A program made the position numbers and the translations under genes. A stretch of DNA of 30,107 nucleotides, taken from positions 1-30,107 of the forward strand of contig JAUIEM010000070.1 in the NCBI GenBank assembly GCA_030428695.1. The letters are read 5' to 3'. Position 1 is the first letter of the stretch; each line of letters begins with the position of its first letter. Shown one piece after another: positions 23,582 through 30,107 of this stretch. This DNA comes from a bacterium (GTDB taxonomy: Bacteria > Planctomycetota > J058 > JAJDCP01). The notes under the pieces are model-generated. The model was not told where the DNA came from. It searched no databases and saw only the letters and a program-made list of their open reading frames with translations.

Positions 23582-25756
23582 ATGAAGACACTGAGACCCT
23601 TCGGCCTGCTCCTCGGCTGCGTGCTGCTCGGCGCGAACCTGATCGCCTTCCAGGTGCTGGTCAGCGACCGGCCCCTGCGGCTCGACCTGACCGAAGACCG
23701 CATGTACACGGTCTCCGACGCGAGCGTGCAGCTGGTCTCTTCGCTGCGCGACAAGCTGGTGGTGCGGGCCTTCCTGTCCGAGGACACCCACTCCCTGCTC
23801 GAGCCGCTGGTTCCCCAGCTCAGCGCCCTGCTCGAGGAGTACGCGAGCCTCAACCCCGAGCGCGTCGACCTGATGATCGGCGACCCGCTGTCCGACACCG
23901 TGCTGGTGCAGGCCGCGACGGCCTACGGGGTCAAGCCCCAGCAGTTCCGCCACCGCACGCGCAGCAGCGCCGGCTTCAAGCAGTCGTACTTCACGATCGC
24001 GCTGCAGATGGGCGACCAGGTCGAGCAGCTCGGCATGGGCGAGCTGATCCAGGTGCAGCCGACGGCGAACGACGGCGAGCTGCAGGTCGACCTCAAGAAC
24101 CCCGAATACCTGCTCTCCCAGGCGATCAAGAGCCTCGAGGAGCGGATCAACGCCGCCAACCTCCTCTACCAGGAGGTCGAGGCGCGCTTCGACGTCTACT
24201 TCAGCGACCCCGCGCCGCTGCGCGAGCGCGGCGAGGACGCGGCCCAGCTCGCCGACCGCATCGTCGCCTGGCGGGCGGTGGTGGTCGAGACCATGGAGGC
24301 GCTCAAGGCCCGGACCGCCGGCCGCATCGACTACCAGCTGCTGCCCGCCCCGGCCGACGAGCGCGGCCAGCTCGCGCTGTACCAGCAGACCGGGCTGCGT
24401 CCGCGGGGCTTCACGATGCTCGGTGAGGACGGCCGCCTCGAGCAGATCGCCTACTACGCCGACGGCTACCTGTACGCGAACAAGCGCCGCGTGTTCGTGC
24501 CCTGCAGCGGCGGGGCCGACTTCAACCCGACGACCCTGCAGGAGGACCTCGAGACCCTGCTCAAGCGCCTGCTGCCGGGCTTCCGTCGCACGGTCGGGGT
24601 GCTGTTCGACCCGACGGGGATCCCGCCGCAGCAGCTGCAGCAGCTGCAGGTCAGCGAGGGGCGCTACCCCTTCCACGGGGCGCTGGTCGGCCTGCTGCAG
24701 CGCGACTTCGAGGTCTCGGAGGTCGACCTGGCGGCCGGCGTCCCGGAGACCGAGGTGCTGTGCCTGGCGCGGCCGGAGAACCTCAGCGAGATCGAGGTCT
24801 ACCACCTCGACCAGTACGTGATGCGCGGCGGTCGCCTGCTGCTGCTCAGCGACAAGTTCGAGTGGGAGATGCCGCGCAACGACCGGCAGATGTCGATCAA
24901 GAAGATCGAGACCGGCCTCGACAGCCTGATGGTCAGCTGGGGCGTCGAGCATTCCCCGCACATTCTCAAGGACGACCGCTGCTGGGCGCCGTACCTGTTC
25001 TTCATCGAGAAGAACAACACGCGCAACCTGATGGTCGATCCCTACCCCTACTTCCCGATGCTCGGGGGCCGGGGCCTGAACGAGGAGATGCCGGCGGTGT
25101 CCCAGCTCGAGTCCTTCGTCGGGATGTTCGTCAGCCCGCTCGAGATCACGCCGGTCGACGGGATCGAGGCCACGTGGATGTTCCGGAGCTCCGAGCGGTC
25201 GTGGACCGAAGCCTTCACGCCGCTGGTGCACCCCTTCGACGTCACGATCGAGAACGGCCAGTATTCCCACGACTACATGGTCCCCGGCATCGAAGCGGAC
25301 TACCCGACGAAGGAAGGCCACCCCCTCGGCGAGCGCACCCTCGCGGTCGCGCTGCAGGGGACCTTCCCGAGCTCCTTCGATGGACGGCCCGGGGAGCCGG
25401 GTCCGGACGACCTGCCGCACCTGGAGAGCTCGCCGGACGATCAGCGCGTCGTCGTGATCGCCGACGCCGAGGCCTTCAGCGACTACGCGGCCTTCCTGCT
25501 CGAAGGGCGTCCGCAGCCGTCCCTCGAGCTCAACGGGGCGGTGCTGCGCAACGCGATCGACTGGCTGACCCAGGATGAGGCGCTGATGCAGATCCGCACC
25601 CGGGGCGTCAAGCGCCGCCATCTCGACGAGCTCGACGACCGCCAGAAGGACCTCGCGCAGCTGTTGAACTTCGTCATCCCGTTCCTGATCGTCGCCTTCG
25701 CCGGAATCCTGTGGAACTACGGATTGCGGACCCTGGGCGCACCGAAGCCAGAGTGA
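23582..25756 (+). CDS. GldG-like ABC exporter accessory protein
   Basis: A 724-aa protein of the GldG/ABC_transp_aux type that accompanies ABC-2 exporters. It has an N-terminal membrane helix ('FGLLLGCVLLGANLIAFQVL') and a C-terminal one ('LLNFVIPFLIVAFAGILW'), with a large periplasmic part between. The family opening 'RLDLTEDRMYTVSDASVQLV' right after the first helix is clear, as is 'VVRAFLSEDTHSLLEP'. A second conserved block is 'VLCLARPENLSEIEVYHLDQ' followed by 'YVMRGGRLLLLSDKF', and near the end 'LRNAIDWLTQDEALMQIRTR'. ATG 23582 has GAGGAG upstream. The gene lies in the same operon as the permease and the DUF4340 protein. Confidence 0.9.
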   Translation: MKTLRPFGLLLGCVLLGANLIAFQVLVSDRPLRLDLTEDRMYTVSDASVQLVSSLRDKLVVRAFLSEDTHSLLEPLVPQLSALLEEYASLNPERVDLMIGDPLSDTVLVQAATAYGVKPQQFRHRTRSSAGFKQSYFTIALQMGDQVEQLGMGELIQVQPTANDGELQVDLKNPEYLLSQAIKSLEERINAANLLYQEVEARFDVYFSDPAPLRERGEDAAQLADRIVAWRAVVVETMEALKARTAGRIDYQLLPAPADERGQLALYQQTGLRPRGFTMLGEDGRLEQIAYYADGYLYANKRRVFVPCSGGADFNPTTLQEDLETLLKRLLPGFRRTVGVLFDPTGIPPQQLQQLQVSEGRYPFHGALVGLLQRDFEVSEVDLAAGVPETEVLCLARPENLSEIEVYHLDQYVMRGGRLLLLSDKFEWEMPRNDRQMSIKKIETGLDSLMVSWGVEHSPHILKDDRCWAPYLFFIEKNNTRNLMVDPYPYFPMLGGRGLNEEMPAVSQLESFVGMFVSPLEITPVDGIEATWMFRSSERSWTEAFTPLVHPFDVTIENGQYSHDYMVPGIEADYPTKEGHPLGERTLAVALQGTFPSSFDGRPGEPGPDDLPHLESSPDDQRVVVIADAEAFSDYAAFLLEGRPQPSLELNGAVLRNAIDWLTQDEALMQIRTRGVKRRHLDELDDRQKDLAQLLNFVIPFLIVAFAGILWNYGLRTLGAPKPE

Positions 25757-25766
25757 GGGCAGGCTG

Positions 25767-27773
25767 ATGCGAACGAACAAGATCCTGCTGATCCTCGCCG
25801 TGATCCAGGCCGTCGTGCTCGGCGTCGTGCTCTCCCGCCCGGCGGCTGAGCTCGACAAGAGGCTCGGCGAGCCCTTCCTGATCGAGCGCTATCCGCTCGA
25901 GGCGATCCAGGGCCTGACGATCATCGCGAGCGACACCGACCGTATCGAGCTGCGCCGGGGCGAAGGCTCCGACGCCTGGGTACTCGCGGGCCTCGGGGCC
26001 TATCCGGCCAAGGCCGGAAAGGTCAAGCGCTACCTGACCGACCTCCTGCGCGCCGGCTTCGTCCAGGAGGTCACCTCGAGCCCCACGCGCTACGCCGGGC
26101 TCGAGGTCGCGGACGACGCCTACGGCAAGCAGCTGATCCTGCTCGGCGAGGACGGGCCGCTCGCGACGCTGTTCCTCGGCAAGGAGGCCCTCGGCCACAC
26201 CTTCGTGCGGGACGGCGAGACGGTCTACGAGCTCGACGTGCGCAGCTTCACCCGCAACACCCTGACCGCGACCAGCGCCTGGTTCGACGGCACGGTGCTC
26301 GACCTGATGGAGCGGGAGATCCGCAGCGTCGGCCTGCTCTGGGCGGACGGCGGCGAGCTCGACCTGCGGCGCGAGGGAGTGCTGTGGAAGTCCCAGAGCG
26401 GCGTGCCGGTCAAGCAGGACAAGGTCGACGCCCTGGTGCGCAACATCGCGCGCCTCGACGCCGCGGACGTGCACGCGGCCCGGTCGGGGCCGGAGCACGG
26501 GCTGGAGCCGCCGTTCGTCGAGATCCACCTCGGCACCGGCCAGCGGCTCGAGACCGTGCGGGTCGGGGGGCCGGATGCGGACACGACCGCATGGTATGTC
26601 CAGGTCTCGCAGCGGCCCCACGTGCTGTCGCTGCGTGACCACAAGGCCCAGGTGCTGCGGGCGCCGCGCGCGGAGTACCTCGAGACCGAGTTCATCGCCT
26701 GGTTCGAGCGGCCGGCGGACTCGCTGGTCGTCAGGAGCGACACCGGGCTGGGCGCCGTCGACGTCACCCCGGGAGAGGGCGCTCCGGCCCAGGCGGGGAT
26801 GGAGGTCGGCGTGCGCTACCAGGGCTGGCTGACCGACGGTACGCCCTTCGACGGCAACCTCGGCGAGGAGCTGTTGCGCTTCACGATCGGGAGGGACGCG
26901 ATCATCGAGGGCTGGCAGGAGGGCCTGACCGGGATGCGGCTCGGAGGCGAGCGCATCCTGATCATCCCGCCGGAGCTCGGGTACGGCGCAGGGGGGACTT
27001 CGACGATCCCTCCCAACGCGACCCTGATCTTCAAGGTGCGCCTCGAGGAGCTGGTCGGGCAGACCGAGCCGGCGGCGCCGACGCCGGGGACGCCCCCTGG
27101 CGGCACGGGGATGATCCTCCTGCCCTCCGGCGTGAAGTACTTCGACACGGCGGTCGGCGACGGGCCGGTCGCGGAGCCCGGGCTGCGCGCGGCGGTGCGC
27201 TTCCGGGGGTACCTGCACGACGGCACGGAGATCGACGGCAACCTCGACGCCGAGCTCCCGCAGCACTTCGTGATCGGCGAGGGCCAGGTGCTCAAGGGCT
27301 GGGACGAGGCGATCCCGGGCATGCGGGTCGGGGGGAAGCGCACGCTGGTGCTGCCGGCGAGCGCGGCCTACGGCGACAACGGCACCGCCGACGGCAGCGT
27401 GCCCCCGGGGGCGAGCCTGCTCTACCACATCGAGCTGGTCGGGCTCGATGAGCCGGAGCCGGTGCACGACCACGGGGAGCACGGACACGGGGCGGAGGAG
27501 CCCGCGCCGGTGCCGGAAGATCCCGCGCCGGAGCCGGAGCCCGCGCCGGTGCCGGAAGATCCCGCGCCGGAGCCGGAGCCAGCGCCGGTGCCGGAAGATC
27601 CCGCGCCGGAGCCGGAGCCCGCGCCGGTGCCGGAAGATCCCGCGCCGGAGCCGGAGCCCGCGCCGGTGCCGGAAGATCCCGCGCCTGAGCCAGCGCCGGA
27701 AGATCCCGCGCCGGAGCCAGCGCCCGCACCCGCACCCGACCCCGAGTCCTTTGCGCGTTCCCCGCAGGTCTGA
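25767..27773 (+). CDS. DUF4340 protein fused to two FKBP domains and a Pro-rich tail
   Basis: A 668-aa exporter-associated protein. An N-terminal helix ('ILLILAVIQAVVLGVVLS') anchors a DUF4340 region (~20-310; 'LEAIQGLTIIASDTDRIELR', 'ATLFLGKEALGHTFVRDGE'), the usual partner of GldG-like proteins. Two FKBP-type peptidyl-prolyl isomerase domains follow. The first (~320-428) is canonical: 'VRYQGWLTDGTPFDGN', 'IIEGWQEGLTGMRLGG', 'ELGYGAGG', 'IPPNATLIFKV'. The second (~450-559) has 'GTEIDGN' where 'FDG/FDS' is normal and may be weak. A His-rich 'HDHGEHGHG' leads into five 13-residue EPAPVPEDPAPEP repeats. The catalytic domains should face the periplasm. I recall no described DUF4340-FKBP fusion. 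ATG 25767 follows the GldG-like stop by 10 bases. Confidence 0.88.
   Translation: MRTNKILLILAVIQAVVLGVVLSRPAAELDKRLGEPFLIERYPLEAIQGLTIIASDTDRIELRRGEGSDAWVLAGLGAYPAKAGKVKRYLTDLLRAGFVQEVTSSPTRYAGLEVADDAYGKQLILLGEDGPLATLFLGKEALGHTFVRDGETVYELDVRSFTRNTLTATSAWFDGTVLDLMEREIRSVGLLWADGGELDLRREGVLWKSQSGVPVKQDKVDALVRNIARLDAADVHAARSGPEHGLEPPFVEIHLGTGQRLETVRVGGPDADTTAWYVQVSQRPHVLSLRDHKAQVLRAPRAEYLETEFIAWFERPADSLVVRSDTGLGAVDVTPGEGAPAQAGMEVGVRYQGWLTDGTPFDGNLGEELLRFTIGRDAIIEGWQEGLTGMRLGGERILIIPPELGYGAGGTSTIPPNATLIFKVRLEELVGQTEPAAPTPGTPPGGTGMILLPSGVKYFDTAVGDGPVAEPGLRAAVRFRGYLHDGTEIDGNLDAELPQHFVIGEGQVLKGWDEAIPGMRVGGKRTLVLPASAAYGDNGTADGSVPPGASLLYHIELVGLDEPEPVHDHGEHGHGAEEPAPVPEDPAPEPEPAPVPEDPAPEPEPAPVPEDPAPEPEPAPVPEDPAPEPEPAPVPEDPAPEPAPEDPAPEPAPAPAPDPESFARSPQV
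27498..27692 (+). repeat. 39-bp tandem repeat encoding Pro/Glu-rich tail
   Basis: Five near-identical 39-base units start at 27498, 27537, 27576, 27615 and 27654, plus degenerate remnants to about 27722. Each encodes EPAPVPEDPAPEP. The in-frame unit length keeps the protein open, and the near-identity implies recent expansion. Confidence 0.9.
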
Positions 27774-27809
27774 TACGCTCCCGCGCTTCCTTACCGGGGG
27801 AGCTCTGCC

Positions 27810-30107
27810 GTGAGCGCCGTCGCACTCCTCCCGCCCGACTCCGCCCCGGAGCTTCCCTCCGGTGTGCGCGCCGAGACCTACCGGGCCGAGGCGCTGCCCG
27901 CGCTGTTCGACCGGCTCGACGCGTTGGGGGCCGAGGGGCGCTACGTGTTCCTCGACCTGCACGGGCTGCCGCGGTTGCGAGCCGACCAGCTGCAACGGCT
28001 GGTGCGGACCCAGTCGGCGCTGCGACGGGGCGGGGGAGAGCTCCTGCTCGCGGGCGTGCAGGCGTCCGTGCAGGCGCTGCTGTCGATGCTCGGCCTCGAC
28101 GACCAGCTCGTGTGCTGTGCCGACCTCACGGGCGCGCTCGACCGCTGGAAGCAGACCGTCGAAGACGAGCAGCGCCGGCTGACCCGTGCGCCGAAGCTGC
28201 GTCTGGTCGAGAGCGACGGGACGCTGCCCGAGGGCTGCGATGCCGGCTCCCTGGTCAGCGTCTTCGTGCGGCCGGAGGAGCTTCCCCGCCTGCCGACGCT
28301 CGCCGAGCGCGCACGCTCCGCGGGAGTGCGCGAGCTCTGCCTCGACTGCAGCGAGCTCGGCGCGCTCTCCGGCGAGGCGCTCCGGCCGTTGATCGAAGCG
28401 CGTCGGCGGTTCACGCAGGGCGGCGGACGGGTCCGCCTGTGCCGGGTCGATCCCGCGCTCGAGCCCGGGTTGTCGCTGCTGGCCGGCGTCCCGATCCACC
28501 GCGAGCCCGAGGACGCGCTGCGCGCCGCCCGTCTCGAGCGTGCTGTCGAGGAGCCGGAGGCGGCGACCCCGCACGCCCTGCCCGCCGGCCCCGCCCTGCC
28601 CGACCGGGTGGCCGCCGCGCTCGCGGACGGAGAGCGGGCGGTCGCGATCGACGCCTCCGGCTGGGAGCAGCTCGGCGAAGCCGAGGTCGAGCTGCTCCTG
28701 CAGGCGCGCGAGCGGATCGCGGCCGCCTCGGGCCGGCTCGCCATCGCCGGGCTGCCGGGCGGGGCGCGGACGGTCCTGCGCCTGCTCGGCATCGAGCACG
28801 CGCTGCCGTGCTTCGATGACCTCGCCGCGGCCGACGCTGCGCTGCGCGCCGGCGAGCTCCCGCCGCTCGCTCCGCTCGAGGTCGCGGCTGCGGAGACGGC
28901 GCCCGTGGAGGATGCGGCCGCGGCGACGGAGCCGGACGCCGCGGAGTCCCCGCCGACCGGACAGGCGCCCGCTGCTCCGGGCTCCGCGACGGAGGTCAGA
29001 GAGCGCCCCCGGCTGCTGGTCGCGGCGCCCGCTCGCGCCGAGCTGCCACGGCTGGGCGCCTGGCTGCTCGGCCTGCCGGAGGGGACGTCGCGTGCCCTGC
29101 TCGAGGTCGCGGGGCTCGGCTCGCTGCAGAGCTTGGAGCTCGAGGCCCTGCTCGCCGTTCGCGACGCAGCGCGAGCGCGTGGGATCCGACTCGCCCTGGT
29201 GTGCGCCCCGGAGGTTTGCCGTCTGTTAGCTCTTTTGGAGCTCGACGCGACGGCTTTCTTCGACGCCCGTTCCACTGCGACGGCCTGGCTGGCCGATGAA
29301 GTGGATAACGCCCTTTCGGGCCACGAGTTCGAAATGGTACACTGCGGAATTGACGTACCCAGCGCGTATGTCCATACTTGTGCAGACCCGGCGCCCGCGG
29401 CCCGGGTCGCGCCGGTGCAGGAAGCGAAATCAACCGAGGGGACAAGGAAACCCGTCATGACTGATCAACGCGAGAGGTTCTACTGGATCGCGGACGATGC
29501 GACGGTCAAGAAACTGCTCGAGGCCCAGGCGGCCGGGGCAGGGGCCGACGGTTCCTTCCTCGACGACGACGCTGCCATGGGCACCGGCGACGAAGGCATC
29601 CCCGAGGCCCGTCACAAGACCGCCGAGATGGTCGCGCCGTCGTTCCTCGACGACGACGAGATCCCGCAGGCGCGCCACAAGACGGCGGAGATGGCGGCGC
29701 CGTCGTTCCTCGACGACGACGACGACGAGATCCCGCAGGCGCGCCACAAGACCGCCGAGATGGTCGCGCCGTCCTTCCTCGACGATGACGAGGATGAGGC
29801 GCCGGCGGCCCCGACGCCCCAGGGCGACGAGGGCCTCGACGTGCGGCGCAAGACCGCCGAGTTCTCCGTGCCGAGCTTCCTGACCGAAGAACAGGAAGAA
29901 GAGCCGAAGCTGCCCGAGGCGCGGAACAAGACGGCCGAGTTCGCCGTGCCGAGCTTCCTGACCGAAGAGGAAGAGGAAGACGAGGCCGCGCCGGCCGCGG
30001 AGAGCAAGCTGCCCGAGTCGCGGAACAAGACGGCCGAGTTCGCGGTCCCCAACTTCCTCGACGACGAGGACGACGAAGAAGAGGTCGCGCCCGACGGCAT
30101 CAAGATC
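27810..30107 (+). CDS. Multi-STAS-like protein with repeated acidic KTAE tail, partial
   Basis: An open frame of 766 codons running off the right edge. GTG 27810 has GGGGGAG upstream. Residues ~25-500 contain about four STAS-like domains (the anti-anti-sigma fold): 'RYVFLDLHGLPRLRADQLQR', 'ELCLDCSELGALSGEALRPL', 'AVAIDASGWEQLGEAEVELL' and 'ALLEVAGLGSLQSLELEALL'. Each is followed by 'GGGxLLLAG'-type strands, for example 'GRLAIAGLPGGARTVLRLLG'. The phospho-acceptor Ser of classical SpoIIAA is not clear in any copy. From residue ~549 the same frame continues into an acidic tail with six KTAE-type repeats. The junction has lower GC and looks intergenic, with its own promoter and start, so two products are possible. 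It follows the exporter operon by 36 bases. Confidence 0.65.
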   Translation, partial: MSAVALLPPDSAPELPSGVRAETYRAEALPALFDRLDALGAEGRYVFLDLHGLPRLRADQLQRLVRTQSALRRGGGELLLAGVQASVQALLSMLGLDDQLVCCADLTGALDRWKQTVEDEQRRLTRAPKLRLVESDGTLPEGCDAGSLVSVFVRPEELPRLPTLAERARSAGVRELCLDCSELGALSGEALRPLIEARRRFTQGGGRVRLCRVDPALEPGLSLLAGVPIHREPEDALRAARLERAVEEPEAATPHALPAGPALPDRVAAALADGERAVAIDASGWEQLGEAEVELLLQARERIAAASGRLAIAGLPGGARTVLRLLGIEHALPCFDDLAAADAALRAGELPPLAPLEVAAAETAPVEDAAAATEPDAAESPPTGQAPAAPGSATEVRERPRLLVAAPARAELPRLGAWLLGLPEGTSRALLEVAGLGSLQSLELEALLAVRDAARARGIRLALVCAPEVCRLLALLELDATAFFDARSTATAWLADEVDNALSGHEFEMVHCGIDVPSAYVHTCADPAPAARVAPVQEAKSTEGTRKPVMTDQRERFYWIADDATVKKLLEAQAAGAGADGSFLDDDAAMGTGDEGIPEARHKTAEMVAPSFLDDDEIPQARHKTAEMAAPSFLDDDDDEIPQARHKTAEMVAPSFLDDDEDEAPAAPTPQGDEGLDVRRKTAEFSVPSFLTEEQEEEPKLPEARNKTAEFAVPSFLTEEEEEDEAAPAAESKLPESRNKTAEFAVPNFLDDEDDEEEVAPDGIKI
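29350..29378 (+). promoter_or_regulatory. Promoter-like sequence inside the STAS/KTAE frame
   Basis: TTGACG (5 of 6), exactly 17 bases, CATACT (4 of 6), the best-spaced promoter-like site in the window. The predicted start is near 29385, about 72 bases before ATG 29457. The surrounding 29290-29450 is visibly less GC-rich than the coding DNA on both sides. Confidence 0.5.
29457..30107 (+). CDS. Alternative internal start: KTAE-repeat acidic protein, partial
   Basis: In-frame ATG inside the long STAS frame, with AAGGAAA about nine bases upstream and a promoter-like site further up. The product would begin 'MTDQRERFYWIADDATVKKL' and continue with the acidic repeat tail to the window edge. It contains six copies of a motif like KTAEMVAPSFL or KTAEFAVPSFL, each followed by an acidic run. 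This is either a separate protein whose upstream neighbour lost its stop codon, or an internal translation start in a fused gene. No known family is recognised. Confidence 0.4.
   Translation, partial: MTDQRERFYWIADDATVKKLLEAQAAGAGADGSFLDDDAAMGTGDEGIPEARHKTAEMVAPSFLDDDEIPQARHKTAEMAAPSFLDDDDDEIPQARHKTAEMVAPSFLDDDEDEAPAAPTPQGDEGLDVRRKTAEFSVPSFLTEEQEEEPKLPEARNKTAEFAVPSFLTEEEEEDEAAPAAESKLPESRNKTAEFAVPNFLDDEDDEEEVAPDGIKI
29598..30075 (+). repeat. Six imperfect coding repeats (KTAE[MF]..P.FL)
   Basis: Six units of roughly 22-31 residues share R[HNK]KTAE[MF]x[AV]P[SN]FL followed by Asp/Glu runs. The first three (KTAEM ... FLDDD) are nearly identical even in DNA, and the last three (KTAEF ... FL) have diverged. 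The pattern suggests short linear binding or phosphorylation motifs in a disordered acidic tail. Confidence 0.85.

Noticed and set aside
27498..27722. CRISPR-like regular repeats
   Set aside because: Units are contiguous with no spacers, in frame, and encode Pro/Glu residues.
27774..27809. Hairpin GCTCCC/GGGAGC between the DUF4340-FKBP and STAS genes
   Set aside because: Six-bp stem with a long loop, and the right arm is part of the ribosome site; too weak to call a terminator.

Overview
The window is GC-rich DNA from a Gram-negative bacterium. Signs of an outer membrane and periplasm include a lipoprotein solute-binding protein, signal-peptide β-propeller and HEAT proteins, and a DUF4340/FKBP protein anchored facing the periplasm. 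The gene mix fits Myxococcota, Planctomycetota or a neighbouring deep lineage: Gld-type ABC exporter with DUF4340, STAS-domain arrays, FG-GAP propellers, and a spike-like protein without its injection machine. I cannot fix the phylum from sequence alone. No rRNA, tRNA, CRISPR array or transposase gene was seen.

Left part (1-10527) is mostly on the minus strand. It starts with a partial, apparently frameshifted APH-fold kinase divergent from tag (3-methyladenine DNA glycosylase I). Then come a secreted HEAT-repeat protein, an OmpR-type two-component pair (sensor gene first, overlapping the regulator by 1 nt), a MerC-domain membrane protein, YjbQ, a VTT/DedA-type membrane protein, a calcium-loop β-propeller protein, a broken HEAT-like gene and two unknown proteins. 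A 530-bp non-coding stretch (10528-11057) follows. It carries a cluster of DnaA-box-like nonamers exactly where transcription switches from mostly minus to mostly plus, so it is a candidate replication origin or a multi-site regulatory region.

Middle part (11058-18301, plus strand) holds a polar amino-acid ABC transporter (lipoprotein, permease, ATPase). Its permease has an unusual four-cysteine insert. Next is a translationally coupled pair: a STAND-like protein whose NTPase motifs are lost, and a B12-type radical SAM enzyme. A small membrane-anchored coiled-coil protein follows. The convergent gap 18302-18661 carries a strong terminator and two inverted copies of a hairpin repeat with compensatory changes.

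Right part has a minus-strand operon (21671 to 18662): a VgrG/gpD-like spike protein, a 72-aa coiled-coil protein and a four-module zinc-ribbon protein. A plus-strand Gld-type operon (21926-27773) encodes ATPase, permease, GldG-like protein and a DUF4340 protein fused to two FKBP domains and a proline-rich tail. The window ends in a protein with about four STAS-like domains whose reading frame continues into an acidic tail of repeated KTAE motifs. A good internal promoter and start codon suggest the tail may also be made alone.

Candidates for something undescribed are the pseudo-NTPase/radical SAM pair, the spike/zinc-ribbon operon, the exporter coupled to FKBP domains, and the STAS/KTAE-repeat protein.
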